A stretch of 33,998 bases of DNA from an uncultured Spirochaetales bacterium (GTDB lineage: Bacteria; Spirochaetota; Spirochaetia; Sphaerochaetales; Sphaerochaetaceae). Position numbers and translations under genes: made by a program. Where the stretch lies: assembly GCA_949285145.1 (NCBI GenBank), contig CASDXQ010000028.1, positions 1 through 33,998 on the forward strand. Direction: 5' to 3'. Below, piece by piece: positions 1 through 7,726 of the stretch. Under the pieces are notes generated by a model. That model was not told the origin of the DNA and searched no databases. It saw only the letters and a list, made by a program, of their open reading frames with translations. How positions within the stretch are numbered: the stretch's first letter is position 1; each line of letters begins with the position of its first letter.

Positions 1-1026
1 GACATTCGGATTTGATATCAGCTTGCTCTTCAGAGTGCCGAGTGCGGAGTTCTGCACCTGACACCCAAACAAGCCTTTGTGCCATCCTTTTATGTTTTCG
101 TCCTGCATTACAATGAGACTTCTTCCTTTTGTGATGTCGTGGTATACCTTGTTTGCCTTGTCTCTTCTCTTATTGGCAAGTCTCTCGTATTCCCTTCTGA
201 TGAGATGCCTTGTAGCATACCAGCCCCTGGAACCCTTCTTCTGTCTTGCAAGTTTCTTCTGCAAACCTTTAAGGCGTCCCTGTTCTCGGACTGTTATGTC
301 ATACTTCTCTCCTTCTGAGGTGGTTATTGTTGTCTTTATTCCGAAATCAAGCCCAAGGTCAGGCTTAACTCCGGTTTCTGTCTTCTTTTCATTCACCGGA
401 ACATAGCATGTGAGCATGAAATATATTCCGGACGGCTTCTTCACAAGCTTTGCATTTGCATATTCAGCACCATATGGAATCTGCTCCATGCCGAAGACTC
501 TTACAGGTCTCTTTATTCCGGCAATATGGACAGTGTTCCTGTATTTACCATTCTTGTTGCCTTCATCTGTGTAACATATCCAGTGTGTGTGTCCATACTG
601 GTTGAGATCTATTGAATCATAGGAAGACCTGAATTTAAGTTTCCCGTTCTTCTTTCCCGTCTTATTTCTCTTTGCTGCAAGTGATGACATATCCTGTTTG
701 AGGGAAGAATACACACTCTGGATGAATTTGGCAGGCAGTGTGAGAAGTCTTTCAACAGTATTGCCATCCTTATCAAGAGAGGTGATGTTCCTTTCTCTGG
801 TGTCAAATGTATTGAAAGAATCTTTCTCAAGAGAGATGAGGTAATTGCACAGCCAGCGGCACTGGGTGAAATACATCCAAAGACTGTCTCTCTCACGCTT
901 GTTCAGACACTTGAGATCAAGCTTCATCTCTACGACTAAAGGACGCATGGATGAATGACGCTCACGTGTCTTTTTGAGCGTTTCTTTTATGGTGGTGTTC
1001 TTCTGGATGCGTTCCTTTTCGGTCAT
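1..1026 (-). CDS. tnpB: TnpB-family RNA-guided nuclease / IS605-type OrfB (partial, 3' end outside window)
   Basis: An open frame runs without a stop from an ATG at 1026 to the window edge, giving 342 residues; the C-terminus lies outside. Residues 224-230 (LGLDFGI) match the first RuvC motif with catalytic Asp227, and residues 305-315 (IVMQDENIKGW) match the second RuvC region. A basic coiled stretch (about 250-295) lies between them, as in TnpB. The third RuvC Asp and the zinc ribbon would lie beyond position 1. TnpB proteins are transposon-encoded nucleases guided by an RNA made from the element's right end. No Shine-Dalgarno sequence precedes the ATG. No TnpA transposase is visible on this side, so the element may be TnpB-only. 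The family is clear; activity cannot be judged from a partial gene. Confidence 0.85.
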   Translation of the reverse strand, partial: MTEKERIQKNTTIKETLKKTRERHSSMRPLVVEMKLDLKCLNKRERDSLWMYFTQCRWLCNYLISLEKDSFNTFDTRERNITSLDKDGNTVERLLTLPAKFIQSVYSSLKQDMSSLAAKRNKTGKKNGKLKFRSSYDSIDLNQYGHTHWICYTDEGNKNGKYRNTVHIAGIKRPVRVFGMEQIPYGAEYANAKLVKKPSGIYFMLTCYVPVNEKKTETGVKPDLGLDFGIKTTITTSEGEKYDITVREQGRLKGLQKKLARQKKGSRGWYATRHLIRREYERLANKRRDKANKVYHDITKGRSLIVMQDENIKGWHKGLFGCQVQNSALGTLKSKLISNPNV

Positions 1027-1031
1027 GATTT

Positions 1032-1079
1032 ATTATACCATAAAACCGTTTAATTACTCAATCATATTTGCTTAGTCAA
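1032..1079 (-). promoter_or_regulatory. Candidate promoters of tnpB
   Basis: Reading leftward, TTGACT (1074-1079) and TAATTA (1051-1056) are separated by 17 nt. A second pair, TTGAGT (1056-1061) and TATAAT (1032-1037), is separated by 18 nt. The second TATAAT ends only 5 nt before the ATG, so transcripts from it would be almost leaderless. These are sequence matches only. Confidence 0.4.
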
Positions 1080-1196
1080 CAATATTTTATTTTATTTCAT
1101 TTTCTCTTCAGAAATTCATCATCATTTTATTGCATTGAAGATGGTGATTTCTTGTTCTGGCTTTGAAAGTAATTTTCACAATTGCCTGTCATTTCA

Positions 1197-1225
1197 TTGA
1201 CTTGTCCGTTTCCGTTTTTTAATAT
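1197..1225 (+). promoter_or_regulatory. Sigma-70 type promoter of the marR-ABC exporter operon
   Basis: TTGACT (1197-1202) and TAATAT (1220-1225) are separated by exactly 17 nt, a near-consensus pair. The expected start of transcription is about 30 nt before the marR start codon. It overlaps one arm of an inverted repeat described separately. Confidence 0.65.
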
Positions 1226-1252
1226 ATGACATATCAATAATTGACAAGTCAA
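1197..1252. promoter_or_regulatory. Inverted repeat, probable MarR operator
   Basis: TTGACTTGTC at 1197-1206 is the exact reverse complement of GACAAGTCAA at 1243-1252. Each arm is itself close to a GAC-NN-GTC palindrome. The left arm covers the -35 box, and the right arm lies in the untranslated leader just before the marR ribosome binding site. MarR dimers commonly bind such paired palindromes to repress their own operon, so autoregulation is likely. Confidence 0.55.
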
Positions 1253-1263
1253 TGGAGATGGAA

Positions 1264-1692
1264 ATGGCTCTGACACTCAATCAGCTTCTGTTCCGCACAT
1301 TTCATGAAAAAGACAATATGCTCCAGAGTGTGCGGGATGAACTCGGACTCGGAAGAGGCCAGCCGAGACTTCTGACATACCTGCTTTCGCATGGCAGCAG
1401 CAGCCAGAATGACATCGCATCATATTTCGGCATAGATCCCGCCGCTGTTTCCAGGATGACGGAAATACTCAGAAAGAATGGGTTCCTGACACGCAGGACA
1501 GCAGAGGACTGCCGCCGTTCGAATGTGCTTGAGCTGACAGAAAAGGGAAAGGATGCGGCACAGCACTGGAATGAATCCTGTGAAATGGTGGAAAGAAAGA
1601 TGCTGAGAGGTTTCACCAGTGAGGAGACAGAGACGCTCAAGTCAATGCTGCAGCGTCTTCTTGACAATGCCGTCTGGCAGGAGGAAGTGTGA
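1264..1692 (+). CDS. MarR-family transcriptional regulator
   Basis: A winged-helix regulator of 142 residues. The core reads as a DNA-binding helix pair followed by the wing: SQNDIASYFGIDPAAVSRM, then a DCRRSNVLELTEKG stretch typical of MarR proteins. The start at 1264 is preferred over an in-frame ATG at 1252, because GGAG at 1254-1257 stands 6 nt before 1264 and overlaps the earlier ATG. The last 4 nt overlap the next gene, a heterodimeric ABC exporter, so the two are translationally coupled. By analogy with other MarR-exporter operons it probably represses the exporter until a ligand, perhaps the exported compound, binds. The ligand is unknown. Confidence 0.88.
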   Translation: MALTLNQLLFRTFHEKDNMLQSVRDELGLGRGQPRLLTYLLSHGSSSQNDIASYFGIDPAAVSRMTEILRKNGFLTRRTAEDCRRSNVLELTEKGKDAAQHWNESCEMVERKMLRGFTSEETETLKSMLQRLLDNAVWQEEV

Positions 1693-3419
1693 AAAGCCTT
1701 GGAAAACTGTTTTCCCTGATGGGGAAATATAAAAAGGATGTTCTCATTGCATGCATCCTCGTGGTGATTGAAACAAGTTTTGAGCTTATTATTCCCTCGA
1801 TGATGGCTGACCTCATCGATAACGGAGTGTCGTCAGGTGATGTGCATTATATGCTGGTCAAGGGCGGTCAGATGGCAGTGTGTGCGCTTCTGGCTCTTGC
1901 AACCGGTCTTGCATATGCACGTTTTGCCGCCAGAGCCGCATACGGGTGGGGCTCTGAAATAAGAGAAAAGGAATATGAGAAACTGCAGCTTTATGCGTTT
2001 TCAAATATAGACAAGTTCGAGACAGGTTCCCTTGTGACCCGCATGACCAGTGATATCACAGTGATGCAGAACACGATAAACAACGGGCTGAGGCCTCTGA
2101 TGAGATCTCCTGTGATGCTGCTGCTCGGCATAGTCTTCTCATTCTCGATGAATGCAGAACTTGCTTTTGTCTTCATCATCCTGACACCTCTTCTCGCTGC
2201 CGGGCTTTTCCTCATTGTCCGTCATGTGGCTCCTATGTATTCAGTGCTCCAGACGACTGTCGATTCACTGAATTCGGTAGTTGAGGAAAACCTCAGGGCG
2301 GTGAGGGTGGTCAAGGCCTTTGTGAGGGATGAGTTCGAGGAATACAAGTTCGAAGGTGTGAACACGAAACTTGAGAACACAGCGATGAGAACCAGCCGTA
2401 CTGCCGTGCTGAACCTTCCATTCTTTCAGCTTATCATGTATATATGCATTCTTGCCCTTATGTTCTTCGGCGGCTCCATGGTGCTTGAAGGCACTTTGCA
2501 GGTCGGCCAGCTTACAGGTTTTCTCAGCTATGTGATGCAGGTTCTGAATTCGATGATGATGCTTTCAAACGTCTTTCTGCTCCTGACCCGTTCCCTGGCT
2601 TCTGCCGGAAGAATCTGTGATGTGCTTGATGAGAAGGTGGTCATGAAGGAGAGTGAGAATCCACTGAAGGAGGTTCCTTCTTCTTCCGTTGAATTCAGGA
2701 ATGTATCCTTCAGCTACAGCAGGAAGGCAAAGGAGAAGACACTGGAAGGCATCTCTTTTTCAATCGCACCCGGTTCCGTAGTCGGGATTCTTGGCGGAAC
2801 CGGCAGCGGAAAATCATCTCTGGTGCAGCTTATAGACAGACTTTACGACGTTGATTCCGGTCAGGTTCTTGTAGGCGGGAATGATGTCAGGGCCTACAGC
2901 CTCAGCACTCTCAGGGATGCTGTGGGCATGGTGCTTCAGAAAAACCTGCTTTTCAGCGGAACGATAAGGGACAATCTCCTCTGGGGGGACAGCAGCGCAA
3001 GTGACGGGGAGATGATGGAAGCCTGCGACAGGGCCGGAGCCGGAGAGTTCATACGCAGGATGCCCAAGGGCCTTGATACCGATCTCGGGCAGGGCGGCGT
3101 CAATGTGTCGGGAGGACAGAAGCAGAGACTGTGCATAGCACGTGCGCTTCTGAAAAACCCGAAGATCCTCATTTTCGATGATTCCACCAGCGCAGTGGAC
3201 AGTGCCACGGAAAAGCTTATCAGGGATAATCTGAGAAAACTTGAAGGCGTCACGAAAATATTCATCGCTCAGCGCATTTCAACAGTTATCGAGGCTGACT
3301 GCATATTCATCCTTGAAGGCGGTCATCTTGCCGCATCAGGCACCCATGACGAGCTGATGAAGTCGAGCGGAATATACAGGGAAATCCATGACTCACAGAT
3401 GAAAGGAGGTTCACTCTGA
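1689..3419 (+). CDS. ABC exporter subunit with degenerate ATPase site (heterodimer partner 1)
   Basis: A 576-residue half-transporter with an N-terminal six-helix membrane domain (about 1-310) and a C-terminal nucleotide-binding domain. It has Walker A GGTGSGKSS (369-377), Q-loop Gln417, a canonical signature VSGGQ (473-477) and Walker B ILIFDDS (493-499). The catalytic Glu after the Walker B Asp is replaced by Asp498, and the switch His is Gln528 (IAQR). This pattern marks the non-hydrolysing site of heterodimeric exporters such as TM287/288 and BmrCD. It starts at GTG 1689 inside the marR stop (GTGTGA), and the next subunit starts on its stop codon. It probably exports a drug or lipid-like molecule; the substrate is not predictable from sequence. 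Confidence 0.9.
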   Translation: MKSLGKLFSLMGKYKKDVLIACILVVIETSFELIIPSMMADLIDNGVSSGDVHYMLVKGGQMAVCALLALATGLAYARFAARAAYGWGSEIREKEYEKLQLYAFSNIDKFETGSLVTRMTSDITVMQNTINNGLRPLMRSPVMLLLGIVFSFSMNAELAFVFIILTPLLAAGLFLIVRHVAPMYSVLQTTVDSLNSVVEENLRAVRVVKAFVRDEFEEYKFEGVNTKLENTAMRTSRTAVLNLPFFQLIMYICILALMFFGGSMVLEGTLQVGQLTGFLSYVMQVLNSMMMLSNVFLLLTRSLASAGRICDVLDEKVVMKESENPLKEVPSSSVEFRNVSFSYSRKAKEKTLEGISFSIAPGSVVGILGGTGSGKSSLVQLIDRLYDVDSGQVLVGGNDVRAYSLSTLRDAVGMVLQKNLLFSGTIRDNLLWGDSSASDGEMMEACDRAGAGEFIRRMPKGLDTDLGQGGVNVSGGQKQRLCIARALLKNPKILIFDDSTSAVDSATEKLIRDNLRKLEGVTKIFIAQRISTVIEADCIFILEGGHLAASGTHDELMKSSGIYREIHDSQMKGGSL

Positions 3420-5224
3420 TGCCCAGAATGGTAAGTGCCAGAAAACCTGAGAATCTTGTCTATACGGTAAAACGCCTTCTTTCCTACATGGGACGTCACA
3501 GGATTTCCCTGCTGCTGGTTGCACTTCTTGTTGTCATAAGTGTCTCCTGCAACCTCCTTGGAACCTATATGATTTCCCCTGTGATAGACTCACTCGTGTC
3601 TGGAGGAGGGATGAATGAGCTTGTGAAAGGTGTGTCATTTACAGCCGTGATCTATGCTACAGGCGTGCTGGCATCCCTCGGTTACAGCCAGATAATGGCC
3701 GTCTCGAGCCAGCAGATTGTATACGACATAAGGAAAGATCTGTTTTCCCATATGCAGACGCTTCCCATACGCTTTTTCGACATGAATCAGCATGGTGATG
3801 TCATGAGCTATTACACCAATGATGTCGATACGATATCAGATGCCCTGAACAACAGTTTCACTGCCGTGATCAAGAACGGTATCCAGATAACAGGCACAAT
3901 GACAATGCTCATAATCCTCAACTGGAGACTTTCCCTCATAGTCGCATTCTCCTATGCACTGATGTTCTTCTATGTCCGCTTTTCCGCATCACATAGCAAG
4001 AAATATTACAGGAAATATCAGTCAAGTCTTGGTTCACTGGACGGATACATCCAGGAAATGACAGCAGGACAGAAGGTCATAAAGGTGTTCAATCATGAGA
4101 AGGAGAACCTGAAAGGTTTCAGAAATAAGAATGAGGAACTCAGGAAGATGGGTACATCTGCACAGGCCTATGCCTCCACCATGATACCTGCGGTTGTGAG
4201 CATTTCATTCCTGACATACACCATAGTTTCTCTTGCCGGAGGATTCATGGTTCTCTTCTCGCTGACAAGCTTCGGTGCCCTTGCAAGCTATCTGGTATTT
4301 GTCAGACAGGCAACGGCTCCGATCAACCAGTTCACACAGCAGAGCAACTTTCTTCTTTCCTCCCTTGCCGGAGCGGAAAGGATATTCGCCCTTATCGACA
4401 AGGAAAGCGAGAATGATGAGGGAAATGTCACACTGGAGAAGACTGAGAACGGCAGCTGGAACTGGAATGACGGGGAAAACAGGATTCCGCTCAGGGGCGA
4501 TGTGAGATTCAACAATGTCACATTTTCATATGTCAAGGGGCATCCTGTGCTTAACGGTGTCAGCCTTTATGCAAAACCAGGGCAGAAGATTGCCTTTGTC
4601 GGTTCGACAGGAGCCGGAAAGACAACCATAACGAATCTCATAAACCGCTTCTATGATGTGGATGAAGGTGAAATCCTTTTTGACGGCATTGACGTGAGGA
4701 GGATAAGAAAGGCCGATCTGAGGCATTCCCTTGCCATGGTGCTCCAGGACACGCATCTTTTCACAGGTACAATAAGAGAGAACATAAGATACGGTCGTCT
4801 TGAGGCAAGTGATGAGGAAGTGGAGAAGGCTGCTGTGACTGCCAATGCCGATTCCTTCATACGCCGTCTTCCTGAAGGCTACGACACAATGGTGGTAAGT
4901 GACGGTGCGAATCTTTCAAGCGGGCAGAGGCAGCTGATTGCCATTGCCCGTGCCGCGGTTGCAGATCCCCCTGTTCTCATTCTCGACGAGGCGACAAGCA
5001 ATATCGATACGAGAACCGAAGACCTGATCGAGAAGGGCATGGACCGTCTTATGGAAGGACGTACCGTGTTCGTCATCGCACACCGGCTTTCCACTGTCAG
5101 GAATGCCGATGCCATTCTTGTTCTTGAAGGCGGGTGCATAACAGAACGCGGCAGCCATGATGATCTCATAGCGCAGCGAGGACGTTATTATGATCTGTAT
5201 ACCGGCCTGTTCGAGCTGAATTGA
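3419..5224 (+). CDS. ABC exporter subunit with catalytic ATPase site (heterodimer partner 2)
   Basis: A 601-residue half-transporter: membrane domain about 1-320, then the ATP-binding domain. Walker A is GSTGAGKTT (395-403), Walker B is ILDEATS with catalytic Glu524, and the switch His is His555 (IAHR), so its own ATP site is canonical. Its signature motif is LSSGQ (499-503) instead of LSGGQ; this completes the degenerate site formed with partner 1. An insertion rich in Asn, Trp and Glu (about 335-357) precedes the ATP-binding domain. The ATG shares one base with the upstream stop, and AGGAGG (3404-3409) stands 9 nt before it. With the upstream subunit it should form one heterodimeric efflux pump in the inner membrane. 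Confidence 0.9.
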   Translation: MPRMVSARKPENLVYTVKRLLSYMGRHRISLLLVALLVVISVSCNLLGTYMISPVIDSLVSGGGMNELVKGVSFTAVIYATGVLASLGYSQIMAVSSQQIVYDIRKDLFSHMQTLPIRFFDMNQHGDVMSYYTNDVDTISDALNNSFTAVIKNGIQITGTMTMLIILNWRLSLIVAFSYALMFFYVRFSASHSKKYYRKYQSSLGSLDGYIQEMTAGQKVIKVFNHEKENLKGFRNKNEELRKMGTSAQAYASTMIPAVVSISFLTYTIVSLAGGFMVLFSLTSFGALASYLVFVRQATAPINQFTQQSNFLLSSLAGAERIFALIDKESENDEGNVTLEKTENGSWNWNDGENRIPLRGDVRFNNVTFSYVKGHPVLNGVSLYAKPGQKIAFVGSTGAGKTTITNLINRFYDVDEGEILFDGIDVRRIRKADLRHSLAMVLQDTHLFTGTIRENIRYGRLEASDEEVEKAAVTANADSFIRRLPEGYDTMVVSDGANLSSGQRQLIAIARAAVADPPVLILDEATSNIDTRTEDLIEKGMDRLMEGRTVFVIAHRLSTVRNADAILVLEGGCITERGSHDDLIAQRGRYYDLYTGLFELN

Positions 5225-5249
5225 GAAGGCCCTCTCCCGTATTTTCTGC

Positions 5250-5278
5250 TTGATGCTTTTCCACTCAGCTGGTAATCT
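5250..5278 (+). promoter_or_regulatory. Possible promoter of azlCD
   Basis: TTGATG (5250-5255) and TAATCT (5273-5278) are separated by 17 nt in the 97-nt gap before azlC. It would let azlCD be expressed apart from the exporter operon. I see no convincing terminator between the exporter and azlC, so read-through is also possible. Confidence 0.35.
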
Positions 5279-5321
5279 GATTGCCATCTGATAACGGGTA
5301 TCTGTTTCAGCAGGAATTACA

Positions 5322-6026
5322 ATGTCAGTACAAAGAAACAGGAAAAAGGAATATTTTGACGGGGTAAGATCTGCGCTTCCCGTCATTCTGGGCTTCGTGC
5401 CGGTCGGCATTGCATATGCCGTCATGGCACATGATGCGGGCTTCTCGGTACTTGAGACAGTCATGATGTCATTGCTTGTGTTTGCAGGGGCAAGCCAGAT
5501 GATGGCGGTGGGGATGTATGCGCAGGGGGCAGGGCTTGTTGCCATAATAACCGCGGCATTCATCATAAATCTGCGGCATGTGATCATGAGCACCTGTGTG
5601 TTCAATCGCATGGGAAACACACCTCTTGCCCTGAGGATAATCTCTTCTGCCGGTGTCACGGATGAGACCTTTGCCATTTTTACGACATCTGATGAAAAGC
5701 GGTGCACGCCGGCTTTCTTTCTCGGTCTTGTTTCCGTTGCCTACCTTTCATGGGCCGCGGGATCCCTGATAGGAGCACTGGCATCAGGAGCGCTTCCTCC
5801 TCTTGTCTCTGCCAGCCTCGGCATTGCCATGCATGCAATGTTCATAGGCCTGCTGGTTCCCAGTCTCAGGGGAAACGGAAGACTTGCCCTGCTTGTTGTG
5901 ATTACAGCCTGTGCTAACACCGCACTGTCACAGGTGATGACATCAAGCTGGGCCCTGATAGTTTCCACCCTTGTATGTGCATTTGCCGGGGTGTTCTTTG
6001 TCGATCTCGGGGAGGATGATGCATGA
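5322..6026 (+). CDS. azlC: AzlC-family branched-chain amino-acid export permease
   Basis: A 234-residue membrane protein with the AzlC hallmarks. A GxxPVGIAY-type first helix is followed by LLVFAGASQMMAVG and then INLRHVIMS, which are characteristic of this family, with several further hydrophobic segments. AzlC works with the small subunit AzlD to export leucine-type amino acids or analogues. The start is ATG 5322, preceded by AGGA. Its final ATGA overlaps the azlD start (6023), which fixes the pair as a two-gene unit. It lies downstream of the ABC exporter and upstream of a MATE pump, making a run of efflux genes. Confidence 0.9.
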   Translation: MSVQRNRKKEYFDGVRSALPVILGFVPVGIAYAVMAHDAGFSVLETVMMSLLVFAGASQMMAVGMYAQGAGLVAIITAAFIINLRHVIMSTCVFNRMGNTPLALRIISSAGVTDETFAIFTTSDEKRCTPAFFLGLVSVAYLSWAAGSLIGALASGALPPLVSASLGIAMHAMFIGLLVPSLRGNGRLALLVVITACANTALSQVMTSSWALIVSTLVCAFAGVFFVDLGEDDA

Positions 6027-6328
6027 GAAGTGAAATTCTTGTTCTCATCATAGGAATGGGATTTGTCACATTCATTCCCCGTCTGCTGCCATCCCTTTTC
6101 ATAGAAAAGATGAAATTCCCAGCCAGGTTTGAGAAATTCCTCCGTCTGATTCCCTACACAGCCATGGCAGCGCTTGTCTTTCCTTCCGTCTTTGCTGTTG
6201 ACAGCGGGAATATATGGATTGGAATAGCGGGAGGAGCTGCTGCAGCACTCCTTGCATGGAAGAAACTGCCGGTCATGGTATCTGTCATTGCTGCAATTGC
6301 AGTCGACATGCTCATCTACATTCTGTGA
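6023..6328 (+). CDS. azlD: AzlD-family branched-chain amino-acid transport subunit
   Basis: A 101-residue protein with about three to four hydrophobic segments. It includes the FIPRLLPSLF segment and the LRLIPYTAMAALVFPSV segment typical of AzlD. The length is normal for the family. It overlaps azlC by 4 nt (ATGA), so translation is coupled. It is expected to form the export complex with AzlC in the inner membrane. Confidence 0.88.
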   Translation: MRSEILVLIIGMGFVTFIPRLLPSLFIEKMKFPARFEKFLRLIPYTAMAALVFPSVFAVDSGNIWIGIAGGAAAALLAWKKLPVMVSVIAAIAVDMLIYIL

Positions 6329-6379
6329 AAAATGCAGATCCTCCGGACATTCACAGATCTATTTACATGGTGACATTTC

Positions 6380-7726
6380 ATGAATACTGAACTTTTGACA
6401 TCTGATGTGAGAAAACTGTATTTCAAGTACCTGCTGCCTTCCCTCGGCGGGGTGCTTGCCACGTCCATCTACAGTACTGTTGACACTATTGCAGTCGGAC
6501 AGGCATGTGGGCCGGATGGCGCTGCGGCGATAGCCGTGATCAATCCGCTTTTCGCGATATTCAACTTCATCGGGCTTCTTTTCGGCATAGGGGCATCCGT
6601 TGAGATGAGCCGTGCAAAAGGGGAAGGAAACAGGGAGAAAGCGGACAGGATCTTCTCTGTTTCCCTCGTCCTTCTTGCGGTGGCAGGCGTTGTCTCATGG
6701 AGTCTCATAAGCCTGTTTCTTGAGGAGCTTCTGTATTTCTGCGGTGCTGATGACATGCTTCTGCCTTATGCTATGGACTATTCCTTCTGGATAGTGCTTT
6801 CCTATCCTCTTTTTCTTTTCAACGTGTTCATGGCACCGGTAATCCGATATGATGAAAAGCCTGATACAATAATGAAGGCGACGCTTGCCGGCGGTCTTTT
6901 CAATGTCTTCGGCGATTATTTCTTTGTCTTCCCGCTTTCAATGGGAATGGCGGGAGCAGGGCTTGCGACAGCCATGGGAGCCCTGATTCAGACTCTCGTG
7001 CTTTCATTCCACTTCATAAGGAAACAGTCCGCACTTTCCCTGCGCAGGGAAAGAAAATTCATGTCGCGCAGCCTGAGAATAATCTCATCAGGATTCGGTG
7101 CCAGCATACTCGATGTCGCAATCGGCGCACTCACGGTCATAGCAAACAGGCAGACGATGAAGTACGGCGGGAGCGATGAGCTGGCCGTTCTTGGCATTGT
7201 CATGACAATTTCCTTCATCCTTCAGCATCTGTTTGCGGGAATAGGACAGGCGGTGCAGCCAATAGCCAGCACGAATTACGGTGCAGGAAAGACGGACAGG
7301 GTATGGCAGTCGTACAGGTATCTCATATGGACAGCTTTCATTTTCGGCCTTGTTTCCACTGCAGCCTGTGAGCTTTTCCCGCTCCCTCTCATCAATCTCT
7401 TTGTCGATGCAAGTGAGAACGTCCTTGAAATCGGGCCTCATATCGTGAGAGTGTATTCGGCGTCTCTTTTCTTCATGTCGCTCAACATCAACATAGTGTT
7501 CTTCCTGCAGTCCATACTCATACCGGTTCCATCCCTTATCATATCGCTTGCGAGGGGACTTGTGCTGAGCGGAATACTGCTGATCATCCTGCCTCTTTTC
7601 ACCGGCTTTGACGGAATCCTTTATGCACTTGTCCTGGCTGAGGTACTTTGCACGCTTTTCGCACTGCCTTACATGATGTATATCCGTCATAAGGCAGTAC
7701 GGTGCACAGTTTCCGCTAGAAGCTGA
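6380..7726 (+). CDS. MATE-family efflux transporter
   Basis: A 448-residue polytopic protein with two related halves, each with about six hydrophobic helices. The N-terminus (LYFKYLLPSLGGVLATSIYS) and the later segment around GIGQAVQPIASTNYGAG match MATE transporters, which use sodium or proton gradients to expel cationic drugs. The start ATG 6380 has only a weak GGTGA upstream. It follows azlD by 51 nt and probably belongs to the same transcript. Its 3' end overlaps the convergent lysA gene by 11 nt, and no terminator is visible at the junction. Confidence 0.88.
   Translation: MNTELLTSDVRKLYFKYLLPSLGGVLATSIYSTVDTIAVGQACGPDGAAAIAVINPLFAIFNFIGLLFGIGASVEMSRAKGEGNREKADRIFSVSLVLLAVAGVVSWSLISLFLEELLYFCGADDMLLPYAMDYSFWIVLSYPLFLFNVFMAPVIRYDEKPDTIMKATLAGGLFNVFGDYFFVFPLSMGMAGAGLATAMGALIQTLVLSFHFIRKQSALSLRRERKFMSRSLRIISSGFGASILDVAIGALTVIANRQTMKYGGSDELAVLGIVMTISFILQHLFAGIGQAVQPIASTNYGAGKTDRVWQSYRYLIWTAFIFGLVSTAACELFPLPLINLFVDASENVLEIGPHIVRVYSASLFFMSLNINIVFFLQSILIPVPSLIISLARGLVLSGILLIILPLFTGFDGILYALVLAEVLCTLFALPYMMYIRHKAVRCTVSARS

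Noticed and set aside
77..406. Hydrophobic 109-residue frame on the plus strand at the left edge
   Set aside because: It lies opposite the TnpB coding frame, has no ribosome site and resembles no family; it is an antisense shadow.
4916..5707. 263-residue frame on the minus strand
   Set aside because: It runs antisense across the ATPase domain of an ABC subunit and into azlC, both clearly coding on the other strand.
6329..6379. Inverted AGATC/GATCT pair before the MATE gene
   Set aside because: The stem is only five base pairs with a wide loop and no T run; not a convincing terminator or operator.
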